A program made the position numbers and the translations under genes. The notes beneath the pieces were generated by a model. The model was given only the letters and a program-made list of their open reading frames with translations, ran no database searches and was not told where the DNA came from. Positions 1 through 6,961 of a stretch of 13,080 nt of DNA are shown here, piece by piece. The DNA is from Armatimonadota bacterium. Its GTDB lineage: Bacteria > Armatimonadota > DTGP01 > JAHWJO01. Each line of letters starts with the position of its first letter. Position 1 is the first letter of the stretch. The stretch is taken from positions 1-13,080 of the forward strand of contig JAHWJO010000065.1 in NCBI GenBank assembly GCA_019348365.1, written 5' to 3'.

Positions 1-64
1 TTCTCTGGGCGATAGCAGACCGCGACTTCATCCAGCGTTATGATTCTATCGAGGGTAAACGGGT

Positions 65-1483
65 ATGCCCACTAAAGTCATCTTCTCTTTCGATTCCGAG
101 GACTACATCACCCCCGAAGCCGCCGACGCGGAGAAGTGGTGGGCGGAGACGATGTCGAAGCACGGCATCACGGCCTGTGTCTGCGTGGTGGCCGAGCTGG
201 CGCGGCAGCTGCACGAAACCGGGCGCTGGGACGTACTGGAAGCCTGGGAGAAGCACGAGATCGCCTACCACACCGATTTCCACTCGCGGCCGCCGACCCC
301 AGCCCAGTATCTCGACCCGTGTGGCTGGAAGGACGGCATCGCCGAAGCCATGGCGCGGGAGGGGAAGGGAATCGACGACCTGGCGGCCCTGACGGGGCAG
401 CATCCCAGCGCCTTCTGTAAGCCGGGATCGAGTTGGGGACCGCAGATCTGCGCCGCTATGGACCGCATGGGCGTACCCGTCTTCTGCGACAGCCCCTTCC
501 TCTGGGACGACCCAGCCCGGCCCATGTGGTACGCGGGCCAGCTCCTCCTCTATTATCACATCCACTTCGACGGCTACTTCGATGAGGCGGAGGGCCGTCT
601 GGAGCGGATGAAACGGGATTTCGAGGAGCGGCTCTCGCGGCATGACGGCGGCTATCTCATCATGTACACCCACCCCTGCCGCCTCGTCACCGCCGACTTC
701 TGGGACGGCGTGAACTTCAACGGGGGGGCGAATCACCCGCGAGACCGGTGGCGGCCTGCCCCGCTTCGCCCGCCGGAGCAGGTAACCGCGATGGCGCGGG
801 ATTTCGATGTGTTCCTGGGATGGGTGGCGGCGCACCCGGAGGTGGAGCTGACCACCTACCGCCAACTCTACGCCGAATACAAGGAGCCTCCCGCGCGGGG
901 CGTGGACGGCGCGGAGGTGCTGGGCCTCCTGAACGTCGTGTTCGGCGGTGATCCGGCTGCATACACGGATGCGGTCGTCACGGGAGACGCCTCCTACTCT
1001 CCCGCCGAAACCCTGGGGCTGTGCGCCGCGCTCTACACCCGCAAAAAAGGGGACGGGTTGCCCCCGGTCCCGCTCCGCCGATTGCTGGGGCCGTCGGAAG
1101 CGCCGCCGGAGCTTGCCGAGCCGATTGCCGTCCAGACCGATGCACTGAAGGACGCGCTACGAGCGGCGGACCGGTTCATGAGCGAGACGGGCCGTATCCC
1201 CGCGTCCGTCTCGCTGGGGGATCGGGAAATCGGGCCGGGGACGCTGTTGCGTGCGCTCAACCGGCTGCTGAAGGAGGAGATGGAGACCGGCGGGCGCTCC
1301 CCCGAGCGCGTGACGCTCCAGCCGGGGCCGGAGCTCCCTGTCTTCGCGCAGAACCGGCGGGTGGCCGGGATGAAGTTCCAGGGGAACTGGGTGGTCTATC
1401 CCCCCGAGTTCACCGGTGAGAACGTGATCCGGCAGGCGCAGTTACAAACGTGGAGCGCAAAGCCGGCAGTGAGTTCATCTTGA
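65..1483 (+). CDS. Polysaccharide deacetylase-like (NodB-fold) protein
   Basis: A 472-residue protein resembling the NodB/polysaccharide deacetylase superfamily, whose members remove acyl groups from amino sugars or act as related metal-dependent amidohydrolases. The N-terminus has a motif-1-like strand, FSFDSEDY (residues 7-14, with D10 and D13 as candidate acidic ligands). A histidine pair H69-x3-H73 in AYHTDFH fits the metal-binding HxxxH motif. The NodB-like part covers about residues 1-275. Residues about 360-402 (FMSETGRIPASVSLG, then a leucine-rich helix) resemble a pseudomurein-binding-type repeat, which may bind cell wall; this is inference by eye. There is no signal peptide, so the protein is probably cytoplasmic. 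The ATG at 65 has GAGG at 51-54, ten bases upstream. It is the first gene of the plus-strand run, and the next gene starts 17 bases after its stop. The true substrate is unknown. Confidence 0.8.
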   Translation: MPTKVIFSFDSEDYITPEAADAEKWWAETMSKHGITACVCVVAELARQLHETGRWDVLEAWEKHEIAYHTDFHSRPPTPAQYLDPCGWKDGIAEAMAREGKGIDDLAALTGQHPSAFCKPGSSWGPQICAAMDRMGVPVFCDSPFLWDDPARPMWYAGQLLLYYHIHFDGYFDEAEGRLERMKRDFEERLSRHDGGYLIMYTHPCRLVTADFWDGVNFNGGANHPRDRWRPAPLRPPEQVTAMARDFDVFLGWVAAHPEVELTTYRQLYAEYKEPPARGVDGAEVLGLLNVVFGGDPAAYTDAVVTGDASYSPAETLGLCAALYTRKKGDGLPPVPLRRLLGPSEAPPELAEPIAVQTDALKDALRAADRFMSETGRIPASVSLGDREIGPGTLLRALNRLLKEEMETGGRSPERVTLQPGPELPVFAQNRRVAGMKFQGNWVVYPPEFTGENVIRQAQLQTWSAKPAVSSS

Positions 1484-1500
1484 TGAGTTAAGGAGAAAGC

Positions 1501-2286
1501 GTGATTATTCCCGTCCCGCACCTTGAACGTCTACAGAAAGCGCATACAATAGGCCGTCAGGCGATCCTTGCTTCCGGTTATTCGGATTCGCAAGTTGAAT
1601 CCTTGCAGGTCAGCAAAACCGTCGAAAAACATCGGTGGGCCTGGAAGCCGCCCACAACACGGTTTGTTTTAATTGCCGAATCCCACGTTTTTACGACCCC
1701 CAAAGATGTCTCCTATCGAGTCGATCCCACCTTCCTGCCGCAGGATGCTCAACATTCGCCGCATGAGTTCGTGCGACTGATTTACTGTTTGGGTTATGGC
1801 GAATCAGAGATACTGACTCCTCCGGGATTGAAGGACAATCCAGGGACCCGGCATTTTTGGGAATTGTTTGCCGAACTAGCCGGTAAGTTACCGTCTAAAC
1901 AGAAAAAGAGTCAGCATCCCTTATCGGAACGGTTGAACTGGAAAGTGGAAACTCTGAAAGCTCTTCAGGAAAGAGGTGTCTGGCTTCTGGACGCCTCTTT
2001 GCATGGGATCTACGGTTTGAAAAAGGCTCCGGGTACAGAGGAAAATAGGTTACCACCGAAGCTTGCAAGTCAACTCCATGAGATCTGGTGGGGGGAATAC
2101 GGAGGCTATATTGTGGATGAACTGGAACCTGAAGGGATCTGGCTGGTGGGCAAGGATATTGTGAAAGCGTTCCAGAAACTGGAAGTTAATGTCACAGGAT
2201 GGATTTACCAACCAGGTGCTCAGATGACCTATCATCTTTCAAGAGAATCTCTGAATCAGTTGATCAAAGGTATCGAGGAATATTAG
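1501..2286 (+). CDS. Hypothetical protein, possible uracil-DNA glycosylase-like fold
   Basis: A 261-residue protein I do not recognise with certainty. The order of its hydrophobic strands recalls the uracil-DNA glycosylase superfamily: FVLIAESHVF (residues 55-64) where that fold has its first motif, GVWLLDASLHG (159-169) like the central strand, GIWLVGKD (212-219) like the VxxLG strand, and WIYQPGAQ (234-241) where an HPS-type loop would sit. The canonical catalytic residues are not clearly present, so enzyme activity is uncertain. There is no signal peptide or membrane segment. It starts with GTG at 1501, and AGGAG at 1491-1495 gives a 5-base spacer. GC content is near 50% in sampled lines against about 65% in both neighbours, and A/T-ending codons are frequent, so recent acquisition is plausible. 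It is tightly spaced with both neighbours (17 and 19 bases) yet has no obvious link to sugar metabolism. Confidence 0.75.
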   Translation: MIIPVPHLERLQKAHTIGRQAILASGYSDSQVESLQVSKTVEKHRWAWKPPTTRFVLIAESHVFTTPKDVSYRVDPTFLPQDAQHSPHEFVRLIYCLGYGESEILTPPGLKDNPGTRHFWELFAELAGKLPSKQKKSQHPLSERLNWKVETLKALQERGVWLLDASLHGIYGLKKAPGTEENRLPPKLASQLHEIWWGEYGGYIVDELEPEGIWLVGKDIVKAFQKLEVNVTGWIYQPGAQMTYHLSRESLNQLIKGIEEY

Positions 2287-2294
2287 TCCCGATC

Positions 2295-2299
2295 AGGAG
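2295..2299 (+). promoter_or_regulatory. Ribosome binding site fixing a TTG start
   Basis: AGGAG lies six bases before the TTG at 2306. No in-frame ATG occurs in a suitable place, and the TTG start gives an N-terminus (LAAFPKGYLEEI) that matches how this isomerase family usually begins. Confidence 0.7.
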
Positions 2300-2305
2300 T
2301 CTTCA

Positions 2306-3193
2306 TTGCACCTCGCCGCATTCCCCAAAGGGTACCTCGAAGAGATCGCATCGCCGCACGGCATGACGGTCTACGACTGGATCGAGCTCGCCCGCGACCA
2401 CCTCAAGCCCGCCGGGGTGGAGGGCCTGGAATTCTACGACCGGTTCGTCCACGACCACAGCCCGCAGGAGCTGGAGCGCATCCGCGCGGCCCTCGATGAA
2501 GCGGGATTCGCCATGCCGATGATGTGCTACTCCCCCGATTTCACCCACCCCGATCCCGTCTTCCGCTCCCGGGAGATCGAGAAGGAGAAGGCCGCCATCG
2601 ACCTCACCGCCGCGCTGGGGGGGACGACCTGCCGCGTCCTCTCCGGCCAGCGCCGCCCCGACGTTTCCCGCGAGGACGGCGTCCGCTGGACCGTCGATTG
2701 TATCGAGGCGTGCCTGCCCCACGCCGAGGCGCTGAGCATCACCCTTGCCATGGAGAACCATTACAAGGACGGCTTCTGGAAGTATCCTGAGTTCGCGCAG
2801 AAAGCCGACGTGTTCCTGGAGATCATCGGCCAGATCGACCACCCCCGGTTCGGCGTGAACTACGATCCCTCCAACGCCCTCGTCGCCGGGGACGACCCGC
2901 TGTGGCTTTTGGAGCAGGTAAAGGAGCGCGTCGTCTCCATGCACGCCAGCGACCGATATTTGAAAGGCGGCTCGCTGGAGGACCTGCGCCAGTCGGACGG
3001 GACGCTGGGGTACTCGCCTCTGCTGTCGCACGGGGTCATCGGGGAGGGGCTGAACGACTACGACCGGATCTTCGAGATCTTGCGCTCGGTGAACTTCATC
3101 GGCTGGATCTCCATCGAGGACGGCGTGGATTCTATGCAGCAGATGGTCGACTCCGCCGTCTTCCTCAGCAACAAGATCGACGAAGCGGCTTGA
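2306..3193 (+). CDS. Sugar phosphate isomerase/epimerase (xylose isomerase-like TIM barrel)
   Basis: A 295-residue member of the AP-endonuclease-2/xylose-isomerase-like TIM-barrel family, which isomerises or epimerises sugars and related polyols using a divalent metal. The expected metal-ligand set is visible: E150 in LAMENHY, D187 in GVNYDPSN, H213 in SMHASDR and E271 in ISIEDG, each at the end of a predicted beta strand. Length and residue spacing are normal for the family, and it is likely cytoplasmic. The start is TTG, chosen for the AGGAG six bases upstream and the family-typical N-terminus. It follows the lower-GC gene by 19 bases and precedes the NIPSNAP gene by 52 bases, consistent with one operon. 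The substrate cannot be read from sequence. Family assignment is secure; the specific reaction is not. Confidence 0.88.
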   Translation: MHLAAFPKGYLEEIASPHGMTVYDWIELARDHLKPAGVEGLEFYDRFVHDHSPQELERIRAALDEAGFAMPMMCYSPDFTHPDPVFRSREIEKEKAAIDLTAALGGTTCRVLSGQRRPDVSREDGVRWTVDCIEACLPHAEALSITLAMENHYKDGFWKYPEFAQKADVFLEIIGQIDHPRFGVNYDPSNALVAGDDPLWLLEQVKERVVSMHASDRYLKGGSLEDLRQSDGTLGYSPLLSHGVIGEGLNDYDRIFEILRSVNFIGWISIEDGVDSMQQMVDSAVFLSNKIDEAA

Positions 3194-3245
3194 ACCGAAG
3201 AGAACGAAAGCATCTAACGGGAAAGATCTAAGGAGAAAGTATACA

Positions 3246-4049
3246 ATGGACCGAAGAAGCGTGCTGCTTTCCACCCTGGCCGTCGCCGCGCTTACGGCGT
3301 CCATAACAGGCATGGCGGAGGCGCGAGAGAACCGGCGGACCCCCCCGCAGCAGTATTACGAGCTGCGCGTCTACACCCTGCCCGACCCGGCGAAGCGGGA
3401 CCGGCTGGAGGCGTTCTGGAGAGACGCGGCGATCCCGGCCCTTCGGCGGTTGAACTACGGCCCGGTGGGGCTGTTCCGGGAGCGCGAGGAGTCGGACGCG
3501 CCGAAGCTCTACGTCCTCCTTACCGCTTCCTCGCCGGAGATGCTCCTGAATGCAGACCGGCGGCTCGAAGCCGACGCGCAATTCCGGAAATCGGGCGCGG
3601 AGTTCCTCCGCCTGCCGCCCAACGATCCGCCGTACGCCCGCTATGAAAGCTCGCTGATGGCCGCCTTCTCCGGGATGCCCCGGCTGGAGGTCCCTGCCGC
3701 CGCTAAAGCGGACCGGCCCCGCCTGCTGGAGCTGCGGACCTACGAGAGCCACAGCGAGCGGGCGCATCTCAAGAAGGTGGAGATGTTCGACACGGGTGAG
3801 ATCGACCTGTTCCGCCGGACGGGCCTGACCCCGGTCTTCTTCGGGCGCACGCTGATCGGCCCCCGGATGCCCAACCTCACCTACATGCTCGTCTTTGACG
3901 ACATGGCGGACCACGACCGAAGCTGGAAGACGTTCGTCAACCACCCGGAGTGGAAGAAGATGTCCGCCACGCCGGGCTACACGGATAAAGAGATCGTCTC
4001 GGGGATCCGCCGCGTATTTCTCGTTCCGGCCCCCGGCTCGCAGATTTAA
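3246..4049 (+). CDS. Exported NIPSNAP family protein, two domains
   Basis: A 267-residue protein with an N-terminal export signal (MDRRSVLLS followed by an Ala/Leu-rich stretch, likely cleaved after residue 26). The RR near the start could make it a TAT substrate, though the motif is incomplete. Two tandem NIPSNAP-type ferredoxin-like domains follow: residues about 37-130, opening YYELRVYTLP, and about 160-262, opening LLELRTYES and containing FVNHPEWKKM. This double arrangement is common in environmental bacteria that carry sugar-use clusters. The biochemical role of bacterial NIPSNAP proteins is not established, and the dimeric alpha-beta barrel fold suggests ligand or heme binding at most. 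The start is supported by AGGAG at 3231-3235. It is followed by the GH43-like gene after 14 bases and so is very likely cotranscribed with it. Confidence 0.87.
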   Translation: MDRRSVLLSTLAVAALTASITGMAEARENRRTPPQQYYELRVYTLPDPAKRDRLEAFWRDAAIPALRRLNYGPVGLFREREESDAPKLYVLLTASSPEMLLNADRRLEADAQFRKSGAEFLRLPPNDPPYARYESSLMAAFSGMPRLEVPAAAKADRPRLLELRTYESHSERAHLKKVEMFDTGEIDLFRRTGLTPVFFGRTLIGPRMPNLTYMLVFDDMADHDRSWKTFVNHPEWKKMSATPGYTDKEIVSGIRRVFLVPAPGSQI

Positions 4050-4054
4050 AGATG

Positions 4055-4059
4055 AGGAG
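4055..4059 (+). promoter_or_regulatory. Ribosome binding site deciding the glycosidase start
   Basis: AGGAG followed by AGGG places the ATG at 4064 in range. The in-frame ATG at 4052 lies before this site and has only A-rich sequence upstream, so 4064 is preferred. Confidence 0.55.
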
Positions 4060-4063
4060 AGGG

Positions 4064-4993
4064 ATGACACCGTCACAGGCAACGGCCTGGATGCTGGCCT
4101 ACTTCCGACAGATCTACAGGGATCGAGTGGAGATCACGCCGGAGGGGGTGAAGATTGTTCCCCTCACCGACGAGAAGCTCTGCGTCGAGGCGCTCCACCT
4201 CGCGTACAGCCGGGACGGGCGGCGCTGGACCGCGCTGAACGGCAACCGCCCCGTCCGGCCCGAAACGAAAGAGTGGCGCGTCCGCGACCCGGTCCTCGCG
4301 CGCGGCCCGGACGGGCGGTTTCACCTCGTCGCCACCGGCGGCGAGTCGCGGCGCGGGATGCTCTATTCCACCTCCCCCGATCTGATCGACTGGGAGCCGC
4401 CCCGCACCCTGCCCGTGATGGATTCCGATCCCGAAGCCCGCAACGTCTGGGCGCCCGAATGGGTGTGGGATGAAGCACAGGGAAACTACTTCCTCTTCTG
4501 GTCTTCGTCCCACGGGCGGCACGGTTGGGACGACAGCCGGATCTGGTGCGCCCGCACGCCCGACTTCCGCACGTTCACCCCGCCGCGCCTCCTCTTCGAC
4601 CCCGGCTTCACCGTCATCGATGCCTCGCTCGTCCGGCACGAGGGAACCTGGTTCATGTTCTTCAAGGACGAGCGGTTCGGCTGCGTGCACGGTGAGCACC
4701 GCTTCATCAAAGTGGCGACCGCCCCGCAGCTGGACGGGCCGTACGAGATCCAGGGCGGCCCCGTCACCCCCTCCATCACCGAAGGCCCCGCCGTCTTCCG
4801 GCCCGACGAGTCCGGCCCCTGGTTCCTCCTCTACGATCACTGCATGGACAACCACTACGGGCTTTCCGTCTCGGAGGACCTGCTCCGTTGGGAGGAGAGC
4901 GGGGAGGCCGAATTCCCCCCGAACGCGCGGCACGGCAGCGTCTTTCCCGTCGCCGAGGGCGAGCTGGATGCGCTGCTCGAACGCTTCGGATAG
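4064..4993 (+). CDS. GH43-like five-bladed beta-propeller glycosidase
   Basis: A 309-residue protein of the glycosyl hydrolase family 43/62/68-like five-bladed propeller superfamily, whose members remove arabinose, xylose or related sugars from plant-type glycans. The three-acid pattern is visible: D75 in VRDPVLA (candidate base), D186 in VIDASLV (candidate pKa modulator) and E240 in ITEGPAVF (candidate acid). Other family features are WAPEWVWD at the start of a blade, repeated LYSTSPDLIDW and WCARTPDFRTF blade edges, and GTWFMFFKDE. There is no signal peptide, so it either acts on imported oligosaccharides or is not a secreted hydrolase. The base is later than usual because about 70 residues precede it. 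The start at 4064 is preferred over 4052 on its ribosome binding site. It follows the NIPSNAP gene by 14 bases and ends with TAG. Confidence 0.83.
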   Translation: MTPSQATAWMLAYFRQIYRDRVEITPEGVKIVPLTDEKLCVEALHLAYSRDGRRWTALNGNRPVRPETKEWRVRDPVLARGPDGRFHLVATGGESRRGMLYSTSPDLIDWEPPRTLPVMDSDPEARNVWAPEWVWDEAQGNYFLFWSSSHGRHGWDDSRIWCARTPDFRTFTPPRLLFDPGFTVIDASLVRHEGTWFMFFKDERFGCVHGEHRFIKVATAPQLDGPYEIQGGPVTPSITEGPAVFRPDESGPWFLLYDHCMDNHYGLSVSEDLLRWEESGEAEFPPNARHGSVFPVAEGELDALLERFG

Positions 4994-5113
4994 GGAGAGG
5001 AGCATTGGGGAGGCGAAAGGGGACACGGAGCTTCGCTGCGCTCGCTTCACGGAAACACCTGGAAACCCCCGGATAACTCTGAACCCCTGAGGAGCGTCGT
5101 AGAAGGGAAAGAC

Positions 5114-6826
5114 ATGAAATCCTGCTGCATGTACCTGCTCCTGCTTGGCCTGGGAACGGGACTGATCCGGTCTCCGGCGCGGAGCCAGGTGGAGATCCCC
5201 GCCCCGGCCCGCGCGCGTCATGGCATGGTCGCATCGGCGAACGCGCTCGCGTCCCAGGCGGGCGTAGAGATCCTGAAGCGCGGGGGCAATGCCGTCGATG
5301 TGGCGGTGGCGGTGGGGCTGGCGCTGGCCGTCACGACCCCGGAGGCGGGGAATATCGGCGGGGGCGGGTTCATGCTGATCCGCATGGCCGATGGGAACTC
5401 CGTCGCCCTCGATTACAGGGAGGCCGCCCCCCGAAAAGCCACCCGCACCCTGTACCTGGATCGCGCGGGCAACGTGATCCCTCAGGCTTCGACGGTCGGG
5501 CATCTCGCCGTGGGTGTGCCGGGGACCGTCGCGGGATTTGCGCGGGCGCTGGAACGATACGGGACCATGCGGTGGCGGGACGTGGTCGAGCCCGCGCGGA
5601 AACTCGCTGAAAAAGGGTTCCCCGTCAGCCACGCCCTGGCCCTGGGCCTGCGGAGTCGGGAATCCCTCCTGTCGCAATTCCCGGAGAGCCGCCGCATATT
5701 CCTGAAGAACGGCCTCCATTACCGGGAAGGGGAGATCTTCCGTCAGCCCGACCTGGCGCGGACGCTCAAACGCTTGCAGCAGAAGGGGCCTCGTGACTTC
5801 TACGAAGGCGCGACCGCCCGCCTCCTCGTGGAGGAGATGGAGCGAAACGGCGGCCTCATCACCCTGGAAGATTTGAAAGCCTATCGGCCGGTGGAGCGGG
5901 AGCCGGTCCGGGGCGAGTACCGGGGCTACAAGATCATTTCCATGCCGCCGCCCAGCTCCGGCGGGGCCGTGCTGATCGAGATGCTGAACATGCTGGAGGG
6001 GTACGACCTGGCTGCCCTGGGCCACAACTCCTCCAAGACCTACCACCTGCTGATCGAAGTGATGCGGCGCGGCTTCGCGGACCGGGCGGAGCACTTCGGC
6101 GATCCCGCGTTCGTCCGGGTGCCGGTGAACGCCCTGACCTCCGAATCCTACGCCCGGAGCCGCGCCCAATCCATCGACATGAAGCGGGCGACCCCCAGCA
6201 CAGAGGTGAAGCCGGGCCGCCCGATGCGCGACGAACCGCCGCAGACGACCCACTATACGGTCGTGGACGCGAAAGGGAACGTCGTCTCGAATACGTACAC
6301 GCTGAACACCGCCTACGGGAGCGGCGTGACGGTGCGCGGGGCGGGGTTCCTGCTCAACAACGAGATGGACGACTTCACCGCCAAACCCGGCAGCCCCAAC
6401 GCCTTCGGGCTGATCCAGGGAGAGGCGAACGCCATCGCGCCCGGAAAACGCCCGCTCTCTTCCATGACGCCCACCCTTGTGCTGAAGGAGGGAAAACTCT
6501 TCGTCGCCCTGGGCAGTCCCGGCGGCCCGACAATCATCAACTCCGTGATGCAGGTCCTCCTCAACCTGATCGATCACGGGATGACGCTGCAGGGGGCGGT
6601 CAACGCCCCGCGCATCCATCACCAGTGGCTGCCGGACCGGGTGCGTCACGAGCCGTACGGGCTGGCGCGGGACGTGCGGGAAGCGCTGGAGGCGAAAGGC
6701 CACCGGTTCGAGGCGGAGCCCCGCTGGATGGGGGACGTGGAGGCGATCATGATCGAGCCGGGGACGGGGATGCGGTTGGGCGCCTCCGATCCCCGCAACC
6801 CCGACGCGGGCGTGAGAGGGTACTGA
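5114..6826 (+). CDS. ggt: Gamma-glutamyltranspeptidase precursor
   Basis: A 570-residue Ntn-hydrolase that cleaves the gamma-glutamyl bond of glutathione and related compounds and transfers the glutamyl group to water or amino acids; it is made as a precursor that cuts itself into two subunits. The self-processing site is QTTHYTVVD, with T378 as the predicted nucleophile and new N-terminus of the small subunit. Other landmarks are GGNAVDVAVA, GNIGGGGFM, PPPSSGG, the lid-type NNEMDDF, PLSSMTPT and the oxyanion GSPGGPTII. Length is close to the 580 residues of the E. coli enzyme. An N-terminal hydrophobic segment (residues 7-18) then SPARS indicates export to the periplasm or outside. It begins 120 bases after the GH43-like gene and may be transcribed separately. 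The ribosome binding site is weak (AAGGGAAAG). The gene converges with the propeller gene downstream. Confidence 0.96.
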   Translation: MKSCCMYLLLLGLGTGLIRSPARSQVEIPAPARARHGMVASANALASQAGVEILKRGGNAVDVAVAVGLALAVTTPEAGNIGGGGFMLIRMADGNSVALDYREAAPRKATRTLYLDRAGNVIPQASTVGHLAVGVPGTVAGFARALERYGTMRWRDVVEPARKLAEKGFPVSHALALGLRSRESLLSQFPESRRIFLKNGLHYREGEIFRQPDLARTLKRLQQKGPRDFYEGATARLLVEEMERNGGLITLEDLKAYRPVEREPVRGEYRGYKIISMPPPSSGGAVLIEMLNMLEGYDLAALGHNSSKTYHLLIEVMRRGFADRAEHFGDPAFVRVPVNALTSESYARSRAQSIDMKRATPSTEVKPGRPMRDEPPQTTHYTVVDAKGNVVSNTYTLNTAYGSGVTVRGAGFLLNNEMDDFTAKPGSPNAFGLIQGEANAIAPGKRPLSSMTPTLVLKEGKLFVALGSPGGPTIINSVMQVLLNLIDHGMTLQGAVNAPRIHHQWLPDRVRHEPYGLARDVREALEAKGHRFEAEPRWMGDVEAIMIEPGTGMRLGASDPRNPDAGVRGY

Positions 6827-6830
6827 TCGA

Positions 6831-6957
6831 TCCAAAGTCGAAAGTTCAAAGTCGAAAGTCTAAAGTCCAAGGTTTCTAGGCTACGTGACCGTGTCGCCAC
6901 GTTCCAGATTCTAAACTGGAGCCTTTCGACCTTCGACTTTCGACCTTCGACTTTGGG
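6831..6957. repeat. Inverted pair of 7-base tandem repeat arrays
   Basis: Between two convergent genes, starting four bases after the ggt stop, lies a run of heptads of the type GTCGAAA: GTCGAAA, GTTCAAA, GTCGAAA, GTCTAAA, GTCCAAG (6837-6871). About 50 bases on comes the reverse-complement array, alternating TTTCGAC and CTTCGAC four times plus TTT (6924-6954). The two arrays can pair into a stem of about 35 bases with scattered mismatches. Several of these become G-U pairs in the minus-strand transcript, so folding may be better there. The loop (6872-6923) holds a small CCAG/CTGG hairpin at 6904-6919. A role as bidirectional transcription stop or mRNA end protection is possible but there is no clear T-run. 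It resembles the short heptad repeats described in cyanobacteria in form only. Confidence 0.85.
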
Positions 6958-6961
6958 TCCC

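Noticed and set aside
3..64. Possible tail of an upstream gene in frame 3
   Set aside because: The frame looks protein-like for about 20 codons but has no stop before running 330 bases into the deacetylase gene, so a real overlapping gene is unlikely.
2303..4082. Long minus-strand open frames over the isomerase and NIPSNAP genes
   Set aside because: The plus-strand frames carry full family motifs and ribosome sites; the antisense products have none.
4994..5113. Terminator or promoter between the glycosidase and ggt genes
   Set aside because: The spacer is GC-rich with an imperfect GCTTCGCTGCGCTCGC stretch but no clean stem with a T-run and no convincing -35/-10 pair.
4073..6835. A 920-codon open frame on the minus strand across the glycosidase and ggt genes
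   Set aside because: It is antisense to two clearly recognised proteins, is rich in Arg, Gly, Pro and Val without domain motifs, and is expected from high third-position GC in the plus-strand genes.
6831..6957. CRISPR-like array
   Set aside because: The repeat unit is only 7 bases, there are no spacers, and no cas genes are present.
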